Assembly (NCBI RefSeq): GCF_000482485.1
Contig: NZ_AXVK01000027.1
Span: 1 to 64,000 of the forward strand
Reading direction: 5' to 3'
From: Paucisalibacillus globulus DSM 18846
Lineage (GTDB): Bacteria; Bacillota; Bacilli; Bacillales; Amphibacillaceae
DNA length: 64,000 nucleotides
How positions within the stretch are numbered: the first letter of the stretch is position 1; each line of letters begins with the position of its first letter. Positions 1 through 9,342 of this stretch are shown here, piece after piece. The position numbers were made by a program, and so were the translations under genes. The notes below the pieces were generated by a model. That model was given only the letters and a program-made list of their open reading frames with translations. It was not told where the DNA came from and ran no database searches.

Positions 1-298
1 TGCCTTGGTGGGCCGTTACCTCACCAACTAGCTAATGCGCCGCGGGCCCATCTACAAGTGACAGCTTACGCCGCCTTTCATTTCCTCTTCATGCGAAGAA
101 GAATATCATCCGGTATTAGCCCCGGTTTCCCGGAGTTATCCCGATCTTGTAGGTAGGTTGCCCACGTGTTACTCACCCGTCCGCCGCTAGATCCACTAAC
201 ATCACCCCGAAGGGATCAGTTAGTTTCACTCGCTCGACTTGCATGTATTAGGCACGCCGCCAGCGTTCGTCCTGAGCCAAGATCAAACTCTCCAAAGA
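1..298 (-). rRNA. 16S ribosomal RNA, 5' part
   Basis: This is the first ~300 nt of a 16S rRNA gene read on the minus strand; the rest lies outside the window. Read as RNA it contains the conserved GAGUUUGAUC...GGCUCAG start and the GCUGGCGGCGUGCC helix that follows. The 5' end at 298 is set by counting back from GAGUUUGAUC by analogy with E. coli, so it is approximate. One oddity is that the universal site reads GATCTTGGCTC, where most bacteria have C or A at the middle position. The gene points out of the window, so 23S, 5S and any tRNAs are not visible here. Confidence 0.97.
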
Positions 299-485
299 AG
301 ACTTGCTTTTGGTTTTGTCAAAAGCGTAGTCGCACTTGTGCAACCCGCTCTTGCCAAAAAAAAGTTTGTTTATCATAATTGAACAAGTCAATTAAGTTCT
401 CAGCTACTAAAAGCACGCTAGCTTTTAGTATTTCTTTAATAGAAAAAACAGGGTATGTTTTTTCTTACATACTGGTTGTTTTGTT

Positions 486-503
486 CAGTTTTCAAGGAGC
501 AAA
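486..503 (-). promoter_or_regulatory. boxA-like rRNA antitermination site
   Basis: On the minus strand the sequence reads TGCTCCTTGAAAACTGAA, the form usual in Bacillus rRNA leaders, where NusB/NusE-type antitermination factors bind. It lies between promoter P2 and the start of the 16S gene, which is the expected place. Confidence 0.7.
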
Positions 504-537
504 ATCTTTTTTTGCCGCTTCAAGCGACAACTTTTAA

Positions 538-566
538 AGTATATCACGTCGTTAATATTATGTCAA
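538..566 (-). promoter_or_regulatory. rRNA promoter P2
   Basis: Read on the minus strand, TTGACA (561-566) and TATACT (538-543) are separated by exactly 17 nt. This is a near-consensus sigma-A promoter, about 240 nt before the mature 16S end. Confidence 0.9.
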
Positions 567-624
567 CAAGTTTTTAAAAGTTATTTTTCAAAAGCAATCA
601 ACATAACGTTTAGCAACATAATCC

Positions 625-653
625 AATATAACACGTAGGAAATATTATGTCAA
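625..653 (-). promoter_or_regulatory. rRNA promoter P1
   Basis: Read on the minus strand, TTGACA (648-653) and TATATT (625-630) are separated by 17 nt. The spacer shares TAATATT and ACGTG-like sequence with P2, so the pair looks like a duplicated tandem promoter, the usual arrangement for rrn operons in Bacillaceae. Confidence 0.88.
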
Positions 654-901
654 CTAGATTTATTATTTTTTTGTTATTTTTATCAATAAACTTTTCTATC
701 AATCAACAACAATAGAATACATATTACACCCCTTTGGAATACTAGTCAATGGAATATGAAGAAGTTTTTACTACCAGTATTTCCCACATTATGTTAAATA
801 CAACGATATTATATGCATTCCATTTACATGTGTTCCACTGAATAGCTTTCATTCAAATTACAAACGATAACCAAACTATAAAAAGAAAACGAGGAGATAT
901 A

Positions 902-1666
902 ATGAAAAAGATAGTTTATTCAACTCTAATACTATTATTATTTATATGCTTGGATAATTATTACATAAATGGTTTAGAAGAAAATAAGAATGAAAACGAG
1001 TTAAAGGTTATAAAAACATATGAAGAAGATTTAACTGGAAACGGCTTAAAAGAAATTATTGAACTAAAAGGTGTACTATTTTCGCCAGATTCAAACTATT
1101 ACCGTGACTTAGTTGCAGTTATTACCACCTCCGAAAATAAGGTGTGGGAAATTCCATATATGGGGGGTTATGAACCTAACCTATCATTTATCGACCTGAA
1201 TCATGATAAAGTAAATGATATTTTCTTTCAAAGTGCAACAGGTGGTAGTGGAGGTTTATATCAATATCATCTCCATACTCTGGTTAAAAATAATTTATCA
1301 GAACTTCCCTTACCTGAACAACCCTTTGTGAAAGGAAACTTTTTAGATAACTTTAAAGTGGGAGTTACTATTTCTCCAAACTCAGAGCCGATTATTGTTG
1401 ATGTACACAATAGAAAGGATGACTATATACGGCTCGGTCTTTATAGTAAAGATGGAAAGTTAATAAAGGAAACTTCTGCCATGGTGGACCCAATAGCTTT
1501 CCTTGAACCTAAGTTTATCAGTAAAAGTAAAGGCTATGGATTAAAAAGTTATCAGCAAGTAAGTGGAGCTTATCATGCTGACCAATTAGGAACAGTCGAA
1601 TCTCTATGGTATTACGATAGAGATAAATGGATTCTTCTACAAACAAAGTGGATGCCTAGCAATTAA
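902..1666 (+). CDS. secreted FG-GAP/VCBS-like hypothetical protein
   Basis: Protein of 254 residues, preceded by GAGGAG at a good distance. Residues 1-24 form a signal peptide-like segment (two Lys, then a Leu/Ile-rich stretch). The remainder contains two short Asp/Asn-rich motifs, DLTGNGLKEI near residue 44 and DLNHDKVNDIFF near residue 99. These resemble the Ca-binding loops of FG-GAP/VCBS beta-propeller repeats found in extracellular proteins. There is no lipobox Cys, so it is probably released or processed by signal peptidase I. It sits alone between the rRNA leader and leuS and shares a two-way terminator with leuS. I do not recognise a specific function. Confidence 0.75.
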   Translation: MKKIVYSTLILLLFICLDNYYINGLEENKNENELKVIKTYEEDLTGNGLKEIIELKGVLFSPDSNYYRDLVAVITTSENKVWEIPYMGGYEPNLSFIDLNHDKVNDIFFQSATGGSGGLYQYHLHTLVKNNLSELPLPEQPFVKGNFLDNFKVGVTISPNSEPIIVDVHNRKDDYIRLGLYSKDGKLIKETSAMVDPIAFLEPKFISKSKGYGLKSYQQVSGAYHADQLGTVESLWYYDRDKWILLQTKWMPSN

Positions 1667-1670
1667 ATAA

Positions 1671-1706
1671 AAATGAGGCTGTCCCATATAATGAGACAGC
1701 CTCATT
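1671..1706. terminator. bidirectional terminator between the 902-1666 gene and leuS
   Basis: AATGAGGCTGTC and GACAGCCTCATT form a 12-bp stem around a short loop with A-runs and T-runs on both sides, so it can serve both converging genes. Confidence 0.85.
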
Positions 1707-1710
1707 TAAG

Positions 1711-4122
1711 TTAGTTTGCAACTATATTTACTAATTTCCCTGGGACAACAACTACTTTACGGACTGTTTTTCCTTCAATCCATTCTTTAATAGATTCGTC
1801 ATCCAGTGCTTTCTTTTCAAGTTCTTCTTTTGAAATATCTTTTGCTACTTTTAGCTTAGCACGAACTTTCCCCAATACTTGAACAACAATTTCTACTTCA
1901 TCTTCAACCAATTTAGACTCATCATATGTTGGCCATGCTTCATAGCTTATTGAACCTTCATATCCTAAATGGCTCCAAAGCTCTTCTGCAATATGAGGGG
2001 CAACTGGTGAAAGTAGTTTTACAAAACCTTCTACATACTCTTTAGGAAGTACATCCGTTTTGTATCCTTCATTGATGAATACCATCATTTGTGAAATACC
2101 TGTATTGAAGTGTAGATGATTGAAATCCTCTGATACTTTCTTCACTGTCTCATGATACACCTTTTCAAGATTAGTATCAGTCTTATCAACAATTTTACTT
2201 GATAGGCTTCCATCTTCATTTATAAATAGTCGCCAGATACGATCAAGGAAACGTCTTGCACCATCTAGACCATTAGTAGACCATGCAACTGAAGCATCTA
2301 ATGGCCCCATAAACATCTCATAAAGACGAAGTGTATCCGCACCATGAGATTCAATGATATCATCAGGATTTACTACATTTCCTTTTGATTTACTCATTTT
2401 CTCATTGCCTTCACCTAAGATCATTCCTTGATTGAAAAGCTTTGTAAATGGTTCTTTTGTAGGAACAACGCCAATATCATATAGGAACTTATGCCAGAAA
2501 CGAGCATATAGCAAGTGTAGTACGGCATGTTCTGCTCCACCTATATAAATGTCAGTCGGCAGCCATTTTTCTAGCAATTCTGGGTCGGCAAGTTTTTCAC
2601 TATTTTCCGGATCAATATAACGTAGGAAGTACCAACAGCTACCAGCCCATTGTGGCATTGTATTTGTCTCTCTGCGTCCTTTCATACCTGTCTTCGGATC
2701 AACCACATTTACCCAATCACTATTTGCTAGTGGAGATTCACCAGTACCAGATGGTTTAATCTCAGTCATTTCTGGTAGTACTAGTGGCAATTCTTCTTCT
2801 GGTACAGTTGTCATGGAGCCATCTTCCCAATGAATAACTGGAATTGGTTCACCCCAATAGCGCTGTCTTGAAAACAACCAATCACGCAAACGATAGGTTA
2901 CCTTTTTTGTTCCTACGCCATTTTCTTCAAGCCATGCAATCATTTTTGTAATAGCTTCTTCCTTATCCATGCCATTTAGGAAACTAGAATTTACATGTTC
3001 CCCATCTCCTGTATAAGCTTCTTTAGATATATCTCCACCAGCTACTACTTCAACAATTGGCAAGTCAAATTTTGTTGCAAATTCATAATCACGTTCATCA
3101 TGTGCTGGTACTGCCATAATTGCACCAGTACCATAAGTCATTAGAACATAATCAGCAATCCAAATAGGCATTTTTTGTTGATTTACAGGATTAACGGCAT
3201 ATGCTCCGCTAAACACTCCCGTTTTATCTTTTGCTAGGTCTGTTCTTTCTAAATCAGATTTCGTTTGAACCGCATCTAGATATTTACTTACTGCTTCTTT
3301 TTGCTCTGGAGAAGTAATTTTCTCTACAAAAGGATGCTCCGGTGCTAGTACAGCATAAGTAGCTCCATACAATGTATCTGGACGAGTAGTGAATACTGTA
3401 AACGATTCATCATGTCCGTCAATACTAAATGTTACTTCCGCTCCTTCAGAACGACCAATCCAATTACGCTGCATATCTTTAATACTTTCTGGCCAATCCA
3501 ATTCTTCCAAATCTTCTAGAAGTCTGTCTGCATAGGCAGTGATTTTCAACATCCATTGTTTCATTGGTTTACGAACAACTGGATGTCCACCACGTTCACT
3601 TTTCCCATCAATAACTTCTTCATTGGCAAGTACTGTTCCAAGCGCAGGGCACCAGTTAACCGCAACTTCATCAATGTAAGCCAGACCTTTTTCATAAAGC
3701 TTTGTAAAAATCCACTGTGTCCATTTATAGTAATTTGGATCTGTAGTATTAATTTCACGATCCCAATCATAGGAAAATCCAAGTTCTTGAATTTGTCTTT
3801 TAAAGGTATTGATATTTTTTTGCGTGAACTCGGCAGGGCTATTTCCTGTGTCAAGCGCGTATTGTTCTGCCGGAAGTCCGAATGCATCCCACCCCATTGG
3901 GTGAAGCACTTCATATCCTTGCATCCGCTTCATACGTGACAAGATATCAGTTGCCGTGTAACCCTCCGGATGTCCAACATGAAGCCCTGCTCCGGATGGA
4001 TAAGGGAACATGTCTAGTGCATAGAATTTTTTCTTGTCGGATGATGCATCAGTCTTGAAGGTTTTATTATCAAGCCAATAATTTCGCCATTTCTTTTCAA
4101 TTTCATGATGATTAAAACTCAT
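1711..4122 (-). CDS. leuS: leucyl-tRNA synthetase
   Basis: The 803-residue class I aminoacyl-tRNA synthetase charges tRNA-Leu with leucine in the cytoplasm. The HIGH signature appears as HVGH near residue 48 ([15 protein letters not shown]) and the KMSKS signature is intact (EKMSKSKGN, near residue 577). Between them lies a CP1 editing domain with the TTRPDT motif, and the C-terminal anticodon-binding region ends in the basic KVRAKLKV segment. Length matches Bacillus LeuS (about 804). It is monocistronic, ends at a bidirectional terminator and is preceded by a T-box leader, so expression should rise when tRNA-Leu is uncharged. Confidence 0.98.
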   Translation of the reverse strand: MSFNHHEIEKKWRNYWLDNKTFKTDASSDKKKFYALDMFPYPSGAGLHVGHPEGYTATDILSRMKRMQGYEVLHPMGWDAFGLPAEQYALDTGNSPAEFTQKNINTFKRQIQELGFSYDWDREINTTDPNYYKWTQWIFTKLYEKGLAYIDEVAVNWCPALGTVLANEEVIDGKSERGGHPVVRKPMKQWMLKITAYADRLLEDLEELDWPESIKDMQRNWIGRSEGAEVTFSIDGHDESFTVFTTRPDTLYGATYAVLAPEHPFVEKITSPEQKEAVSKYLDAVQTKSDLERTDLAKDKTGVFSGAYAVNPVNQQKMPIWIADYVLMTYGTGAIMAVPAHDERDYEFATKFDLPIVEVVAGGDISKEAYTGDGEHVNSSFLNGMDKEEAITKMIAWLEENGVGTKKVTYRLRDWLFSRQRYWGEPIPVIHWEDGSMTTVPEEELPLVLPEMTEIKPSGTGESPLANSDWVNVVDPKTGMKGRRETNTMPQWAGSCWYFLRYIDPENSEKLADPELLEKWLPTDIYIGGAEHAVLHLLYARFWHKFLYDIGVVPTKEPFTKLFNQGMILGEGNEKMSKSKGNVVNPDDIIESHGADTLRLYEMFMGPLDASVAWSTNGLDGARRFLDRIWRLFINEDGSLSSKIVDKTDTNLEKVYHETVKKVSEDFNHLHFNTGISQMMVFINEGYKTDVLPKEYVEGFVKLLSPVAPHIAEELWSHLGYEGSISYEAWPTYDESKLVEDEVEIVVQVLGKVRAKLKVAKDISKEELEKKALDDESIKEWIEGKTVRKVVVVPGKLVNIVAN

Positions 4123-4149
4123 CTTTACTCCTCCTTTTATTTTATAAAA

Positions 4150-4393
4150 TAAAAAAAGCCTCTCATCCCTATGAAGGGACGAGAAGCTGTTATTCCCGCG
4201 GTACCACCCAAATTAACGCATAATACGTTCACTTGTATCCGTAACGTGGATATACGGCATGAGCTACTTTCATTTCACTCGTGCTGCCTTGAAGGCGAGT
4301 TCGTAACTTGTCAGGGGCAATTCACACCAGCCATTACCTCTCTTTACCTGAACTTGTTTACTACTACTCCTTCGCATCGCATTTCAATATTTA
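4150..4393 (-). ncRNA. T-box leader of leuS
   Basis: Read on the minus strand the leader ends with the T-box core TGGGTGGTACCGCGG (about 4197-4211), followed by an intrinsic terminator (AGCTTCTCGTCCC stem, 4151-4190) just before the leuS ribosome binding site. The stem I hallmarks AGAGAG and GGTGTGAA are upstream. The likely specifier is CTC (Leu) at 4297-4299, in the context GAA-CTC-GCC; this assignment is an inference from position. Uncharged tRNA-Leu would stabilise the antiterminator. Confidence 0.95.
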
Positions 4394-4399
4394 AATTGA

Positions 4400-4428
4400 A
4401 TTGTAATGAATACTACTAGCTTTGTCAA
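4400..4428 (-). promoter_or_regulatory. leuS/T-box promoter
   Basis: On the minus strand TTGACA (4423-4428) and TACAAT (4400-4405) are separated by 17 nt and sit directly before the T-box stem I. Confidence 0.88.
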
Positions 4429-4551
4429 GATATTCCTTTTTTAATCTTTTATTATATGGAATCTTATGAAAAATGTACATGACATTTGATTTCCGTTAAA
4501 TTATTAGAAATGCTATTCTTAATACAGATTGATTTTATAAGGAGTACATCG

Positions 4552-5115
4552 ATGAAAAGTATATTAAATTATTCCCATCATTTATTAGAAGAAATTATTG
4601 TGCAAGGAGAAACCGTCATTGATGCAACGTGTGGAAATGGCAATGATACATTATTTTTAAGTAAACTAGTTGGTGAATTTGGGGAAGTAATCGCATTTGA
4701 TATTCAAGAACAGGCAATTGATAATACTGATCAGTTATTGATGGATAATAACTGCACGAATGTTTCTCTAGTATTAGATAGCCATGCCAACATTGAAAAT
4801 TATTTAATAAAAGAATTAGAAGAGACTATTGGCGGTGCTATTTTTAATCTTGGTTACTTACCAAAGAGTGATAAAACTGTTATCACGGAAGGTGCGTCGA
4901 CAATTAAAGCAATTAACACCATCTTACACTATTTAAAAATAGGTGGACGGATTATCTTAGTAGTATATTACGGTCATGAAGGTGGAGAAGAAGAAAAAAA
5001 CTCCATTCTTAAGCATGTGATTTCACTAGACCAGAAAAAGTACAGCGTCTTACAATATGGATTTATCAATCAAAAAAATAATCCACCTTTTATTATTGCT
5101 ATACAGAAAAAATAA
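4552..5115 (+). CDS. mnmM: tRNA nm5(s2)U methyltransferase, MnmM/YtqB family
   Basis: The 187-residue class I SAM-dependent methyltransferase shows the SAM-binding motif VIDATCGNGNDTLFL near residue 25 and the acidic loop FDIQEQA near residue 49. Its size and sequence fit B. subtilis YtqB, recently assigned as the enzyme that N-methylates nm5(s2)U34 of tRNAs to give mnm5(s2)U; that function is family knowledge. I start at 4552 because AAGGAG lies 8 nt upstream and the homologues begin with this segment; an in-frame ATG at 4486 has no such site. It is followed after 17 nt by ytoA, so the two are probably cotranscribed. Confidence 0.88.
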   Translation: MKSILNYSHHLLEEIIVQGETVIDATCGNGNDTLFLSKLVGEFGEVIAFDIQEQAIDNTDQLLMDNNCTNVSLVLDSHANIENYLIKELEETIGGAIFNLGYLPKSDKTVITEGASTIKAINTILHYLKIGGRIILVVYYGHEGGEEEKNSILKHVISLDQKKYSVLQYGFINQKNNPPFIIAIQKK

Positions 5116-5132
5116 ACAAAGGAGGAAGTGTA

Positions 5133-5660
5133 ATGATTCATCATTATAAAAATGTCTCCCCAACGATTCATCCGACTGTTTTTGTTGCAAAGGATGCAGT
5201 AATTGTTGGTGATGTAGAAATTGGCAAGGAATCAAGTATTTGGTTTAAAACCGTAATCCGTGGTGATGTTGCACCAACTAGAATTGGAAAACGTGTAAGT
5301 ATTCAGGATTTATCCATGCTCCATCAAAGTCCTAATCATACGTTAGTAATTGAAGATGATGTAACGGTTGGGCATCAAGTTACATTACACTCAAGCATTA
5401 TTAGGAAAAATGCGTTAATTGGGATGGGATCTATCATATTAGATGGCGCAGAAATTGGAGAAAGTGCTTTTATCGCTGCTGGAAGTCTTGTACCCCCTGG
5501 TAAAAAAATCCCTCCACACTCGTTGGCAATGGGAAGTCCAGCAAAAGTTGTGCGCGCATTAACAGAAGCAGATTATAAGGAAATGGAACGCGTTCGCAAT
5601 TCTTACGTGGAAAAAGGAAAATATTACAAGGAACATACAGATTTGGGTTTGGAGCTTTAA
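5133..5660 (+). CDS. ytoA: gamma-carbonic anhydrase family protein
   Basis: The 175-residue protein is built of left-handed beta-helix hexapeptide repeats (for example IVGDVEIGKESSIWF and VTVGHQVTLHSSII). The gamma-class zinc-ligand pattern is visible: His in MLHQSPNH and in VTVGHQVTLH, along with the conserved RGDVAPTRIG. It resembles B. subtilis YtoA (about 171 residues). Carbonic anhydrase or related acyltransferase-like activity is family inference, as many members are untested. It has an AAAGGAGG site and lies 17 nt after mnmM. Confidence 0.88.
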   Translation: MIHHYKNVSPTIHPTVFVAKDAVIVGDVEIGKESSIWFKTVIRGDVAPTRIGKRVSIQDLSMLHQSPNHTLVIEDDVTVGHQVTLHSSIIRKNALIGMGSIILDGAEIGESAFIAAGSLVPPGKKIPPHSLAMGSPAKVVRALTEADYKEMERVRNSYVEKGKYYKEHTDLGLEL

Positions 5661-5684
5661 TTCTACTTGGTTATATTAGAATAC

Positions 5685-5719
5685 AAACCGCTTGATGCGC
5701 ACAGCATCAAGCGGTTTTT
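5685..5719. terminator. bidirectional terminator between ytoA and metK
   Basis: AACCGCTTGATGC and GCATCAAGCGGTT form a 13-bp stem with a 4-nt loop and T-runs on both strands. Confidence 0.92.
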
Positions 5720-5725
5720 TAAATC

Positions 5726-6922
5726 TTATTTTGTCAAACCCACTAAATCTACTACCTTGTCTGTCTTTTCCCATGGAAATTCAACATCAGTTCTACCAAA
5801 ATGACCATATGCTGCAGTTTCTTTGTAGATTGGTCTTTGAAGATCTAACATACGAATAATACCTGCAGGACGTAAATCAAATAGTTTACGCACGGCTTCA
5901 ACTAATTTTTCTTCGCTAACTGAACCTGTACCAAATGTATTGATAGCAATAGAAACTGGTTCAGCAACGCCAATAGCGTAGGCTAATTGGACTTCACAAG
6001 AATCTGCTAATTTTGCTGCTACAATGTTCTTAGCAACATAACGAGCAGCATATGCAGCAGAACGGTCAACCTTGGTCGGATCCTTACCACTAAATGCTCC
6101 CCCACCATGACGAGCATAACCACCATACGTATCCACAATAATTTTTCTACCAGTTAAACCAGCATCACCTTGTGGACCACCGATTACAAATCTTCCAGTT
6201 GGGTTAATAAAATATTTAGTTTCCTCATCCAATAATTCTGAAGGGACAACAGGCTTGATTACATGCTCCATTAAATCCTTCTCTATTTGTTCTAAAGTTA
6301 CTTTTTGTGAATGTTGTGTTGAAATAACAATGGTATCCACCCGAACTGGTTGGTCCTGTTCATCATATTCAATAGTAACCTGTGTTTTTCCATCCGGCCT
6401 TAAATAGCCTAGTGTACCATCTTTTCTAACATCACTTAAGCGTTTCGATAGTTTATGGGCTAATGAAATTGGTAAAGGCATTAGCTCTTCTGTTTCATTA
6501 CAAGCATATCCAAACATTAACCCTTGGTCACCAGCACCAATTGCAGCAATCTCACCTTCTGTCATTTTTCCTTGACGAGATTCAAGAGCTTGGTTAACAC
6601 CACTAGCAATATCCGGTGATTGCTCATCAATTGCTGTTAATACGGCACATGTATCTGCATCAAAACCATATTTTGCACGTGTATAACCTATATCCTTAAT
6701 AGTTTGGCGAACGACAGCAGGAATGTCCACATATGTTGAAGTTGTAATTTCACCTGCAACTAAAACTAAACCAGTTGTAACAGTTGTCTCACAAGCAACA
6801 CGAGCAACTGGATCTTTCTTTAAAATTTCATCTAAAATAGAATCTGAAATCTGATCACAGATTTTATCTGGATGACCTTCTGTTACAGATTCAGAAGTAA
6901 ATAAACGACGATTTTTAGCCAT
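5726..6922 (-). CDS. metK: S-adenosylmethionine synthetase
   Basis: The 398-residue enzyme makes SAM from methionine and ATP. The N-terminal signature [20 protein letters not shown] contains the catalytic His, the adenosine loop [12 protein letters not shown] is near residue 119, and the P-loop-like [19 protein letters not shown] is near residue 271. Length matches Bacillus MetK (about 400). It is monocistronic, under the SAM riboswitch at 7077-7240, and diverges from pckA. A copy of the two-hairpin repeat lies in its leader between riboswitch terminator and start codon. Confidence 0.98.
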   Translation of the reverse strand: MAKNRRLFTSESVTEGHPDKICDQISDSILDEILKKDPVARVACETTVTTGLVLVAGEITTSTYVDIPAVVRQTIKDIGYTRAKYGFDADTCAVLTAIDEQSPDIASGVNQALESRQGKMTEGEIAAIGAGDQGLMFGYACNETEELMPLPISLAHKLSKRLSDVRKDGTLGYLRPDGKTQVTIEYDEQDQPVRVDTIVISTQHSQKVTLEQIEKDLMEHVIKPVVPSELLDEETKYFINPTGRFVIGGPQGDAGLTGRKIIVDTYGGYARHGGGAFSGKDPTKVDRSAAYAARYVAKNIVAAKLADSCEVQLAYAIGVAEPVSIAINTFGTGSVSEEKLVEAVRKLFDLRPAGIIRMLDLQRPIYKETAAYGHFGRTDVEFPWEKTDKVVDLVGLTK

Positions 6923-6993
6923 TTGGCTAAATCCTCCCTCTAATTTCTTGGTACGGAACTCTTATTTTCATCAGTGTTATTACCTTTTTTAAC

Positions 6994-7076
6994 GTTAGAT
7001 AAACTCGCATTCGCTGTCACTAGCAAATGTAACAGTTTTTCTTATGTCGGCTGAAAGTTTATATACTTTCCTAATT
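6994..7076 (-). repeat. two-hairpin interspersed repeat, copy 1
   Basis: This is a copy of a roughly 80-bp intergenic repeat seen at five main places in the window. On the plus strand it reads AAACTCGCATTCGC...GCAAATG...CAGTTTTT, then TTATGTCGG, then GAAAGT...ACTTTC. It is a degenerate copy, with a weakened first hairpin, located between the metK start codon and its riboswitch terminator. Confidence 0.75.
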
Positions 7077-7240
7077 ACAAAAAAAGCCTTTCCTTCAAAA
7101 GACATGAGGAAAGGAATAACCAGCCTTTCGCTCTTATTGTTCAAGGAATTTTCCTTGCATCAGGTTAGCACCTTTTCACAATACGTGATGGTTGCTGGGC
7201 TTCATAGGGTCCGTCCCTCCGCCAACTCTGAATAAGAGAG
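7077..7240 (-). ncRNA. SAM-I (S-box) riboswitch of metK
   Basis: Read on the minus strand it contains the S-box core CTCTTATTCAGAG, GGCGGAGGGAC, CCCTATGAAGCCCAGCAACC, GGTGCTAACCTG and a final AACAATAAGAG pairing with the start. It is followed by an intrinsic terminator (GCCTTTCC...GGAAAGGC with a T-run, 7077-7121). SAM binding should stop transcription of metK, which is standard for this class. A TACAAT lies just upstream (7251-7256) but no convincing -35 box is visible. Confidence 0.97.
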
Positions 7241-7454
7241 TATCCGCTCTATTGTAGGTTAACTGAATCTATTGTCCCATGTCAACTGGATATTTCATTG
7301 TCACGTAATTTTAATAAAATTATACGATAAAATATACTATATAGTATGGACTATTTATCCCAATGTGTTATACTAATAATTAATTTCAGGAAATAAATGT
7401 ATCGTCGAAGGAATCTTTCTTCATTTAATCTCTCATAAAAGGAAGGTAATTTTA

Positions 7455-9041
7455 ATGAATACGGTAATGAAATCTTCACTATTGGAAGAACTTCTATCAC
7501 AGAAAAGTGTAAAGAAAAATTTATCTGTCGCAACTTTAGTAGAAAAAGTACTTTCACGTAAAGAAGGTGTTTTATCAAATACCGGTGCGGTACTTGCAAC
7601 TACAGGTAAATATACTGGACGTTCTCCAGAGGATAAATTTATTGTAAGGGATTCCATATCTGAAAGTAAAGTAGATTGGGGTACAGTGAATCAACCAATA
7701 GAAGAGAGCGTTTTTGAGAAGCTATATGAAAAAGTAATTGCCCACTTAAAGTCAAATGATGAAGTATATGTATTTAATGGGTATGCTGGTGCAGATAAAA
7801 ATTATCAATTACCCATTCAAGTAATCAATGAATTTGCATGGCATAATCTTTTCGCCAAGCAATTATTTATCCGCCCAACAGAGGATCAATTAGCAACTCA
7901 CGATCCATCATTTACAGTAATTTCTGCTCCTACTTTCAAAGCAGATCCTACAGTTGATGGAACTAATTCTGAAGCTTTTATCCTTGTTTCATTTAAATAT
8001 AGAGTGATTTTAATTGGTGGTACAGAATATGCTGGCGAAATAAAAAAATCCATTTTTTCTATTATGAACTACTTACTACCAGAACAAAATATTCTATCCA
8101 TGCACTGCTCAGCAAACCTTGGCAAAGAAGGCGATGTTGCTTTATTCTTTGGACTTTCCGGTACTGGTAAAACAACCTTATCGGCTGATCCTTATCGTAA
8201 ATTAATTGGAGATGATGAGCATGCTTGGAGTTCTAATGGTGTCTTTAATATCGAAGGTGGATGCTATGCAAAATGCATAAATCTGTCAGAAGAAAAGGAA
8301 CCACAAATTTTCAATGCCATTAAATTTGGTTCTGTATTAGAAAACGCAGTACTAGAAGAAAATTCTCGGATACCAGACTATGATAATACTACTCTAACAG
8401 AAAACACAAGAGCTGCTTATCCGTTAGAGCATATTGATAATATTGTTGATCCTAGTATTGCTGGACATCCAAGTACCATTATTTTCTTAACTGCTGATGC
8501 TTCTGGTACATTACCACCAATTAGTAAATTAACAAAAGAACAAGCAATGTATCACTTTTTAAGTGGTTATACGAGTAAGCTAGCAGGTACTGAACGAGGT
8601 GTAACAGAGCCACAAGCAACATTCTCTGCTTGTTTTGGAGCACCATTCTTGCCTCTAGCACCAGCTACGTATGCTACGATGCTTGGTGAAAAAATTGATC
8701 AACATAACACAAATGTGTTCTTGATTAATACCGGCTGGACTGGGGGCTCATATGGAGTTGGAGGTCGTATTAGGCTTTCATATACAAGAGCAATGGTACA
8801 TGCAGCACTTGAAGGTGAACTGAACAACGTAGAAACAATTACAGATAACATCTTTGGTTTAGAAGTTCCAACTCACGTCCCAGGAGTACCTGATGAAGTA
8901 TTGGTACCAAAGAATACATGGGAAAATCAACAAGCTTATGAAATTGCAGCAAAAGAACTTGCGCAAAAGTTCCACGAAAACTTCACGAAATTCTCTTATG
9001 TAAGTGCTGAAATTGCTGCGGCAGGACCACTATATAAGTAA
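7455..9041 (+). CDS. pckA: phosphoenolpyruvate carboxykinase (ATP)
   Basis: The 528-residue ATP-dependent enzyme converts oxaloacetate to phosphoenolpyruvate in gluconeogenesis. The substrate loop [15 protein letters not shown] is near residue 49, the kinase-1a P-loop [13 protein letters not shown] near residue 234, and the metal-binding GDDEHAW shortly after. The C-terminal [15 protein letters not shown] segment is intact. Length matches B. subtilis PckA (527). AAAGGAAGG precedes the ATG. It diverges from metK with about 215 bp to the riboswitch start, the same arrangement as in B. subtilis. Confidence 0.98.
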   Translation: MNTVMKSSLLEELLSQKSVKKNLSVATLVEKVLSRKEGVLSNTGAVLATTGKYTGRSPEDKFIVRDSISESKVDWGTVNQPIEESVFEKLYEKVIAHLKSNDEVYVFNGYAGADKNYQLPIQVINEFAWHNLFAKQLFIRPTEDQLATHDPSFTVISAPTFKADPTVDGTNSEAFILVSFKYRVILIGGTEYAGEIKKSIFSIMNYLLPEQNILSMHCSANLGKEGDVALFFGLSGTGKTTLSADPYRKLIGDDEHAWSSNGVFNIEGGCYAKCINLSEEKEPQIFNAIKFGSVLENAVLEENSRIPDYDNTTLTENTRAAYPLEHIDNIVDPSIAGHPSTIIFLTADASGTLPPISKLTKEQAMYHFLSGYTSKLAGTERGVTEPQATFSACFGAPFLPLAPATYATMLGEKIDQHNTNVFLINTGWTGGSYGVGGRIRLSYTRAMVHAALEGELNNVETITDNIFGLEVPTHVPGVPDEVLVPKNTWENQQAYEIAAKELAQKFHENFTKFSYVSAEIAAAGPLYK

Positions 9042-9087
9042 TCTTGTCCTCATCCCAAGAGGGTTTATATAATTAATTTTATTTTAT

Positions 9088-9117
9088 GCCGATCTACTAT
9101 TTAGGTCGGTTTTTTTC
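9088..9117 (+). terminator. pckA terminator
   Basis: CCGATCT and AGGTCGG pair around ACTATTT and are followed by seven T residues. Confidence 0.75.
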
Positions 9118-9126
9118 TTTTGCTAA

Positions 9127-9237
9127 TTGTCATGCATTATCAATGCTTGTGACGGATATCCGGAACATTGTGACCTCTCCATTCCTATCTTGAGACATTG
9201 ACCAATAACCTTGTGACCCTTCCTCATTTTATGTCAC
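9127..9237 (+). promoter_or_regulatory. phased TTGTGAC repeat array upstream of ytlACD
   Basis: Six copies of a 7-nt motif recur every 20-22 bp: TTGTCAT (9127), TTGTGAC (9147), TTGTGAC (9168), TTGAGAC (9190), TTGTGAC (9211) and ATGTCAC (9231). Three are identical. The spacing equals two helical turns, so all copies face the same side of the DNA. The array lies between the pckA terminator and the ABC transporter operon and is the only notable content of this 301-bp gap. I infer an operator for an unknown regulator of ytlACD. Confidence 0.55.
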
Positions 9238-9342
9238 TCTTATCTTCCAGAAAAAATCCCCTACATAGGCATTCACACATTTTTTTCACTTCGCATAAAC
9301 TGTTTTGACGTTAAATACTCGATGTTGAAAGGGTCGGTTAGA

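Noticed and set aside
166-378. 70-codon open frame on the plus strand
   Set aside because: It lies over the 5' end of the 16S rRNA gene and its leader.
3556-3939. Long open frames overlapping leuS on both strands
   Set aside because: They are shadows of leuS, which has all synthetase motifs.
4171-4419. 82-codon open frame
   Set aside because: It is the antisense of the leuS T-box leader.
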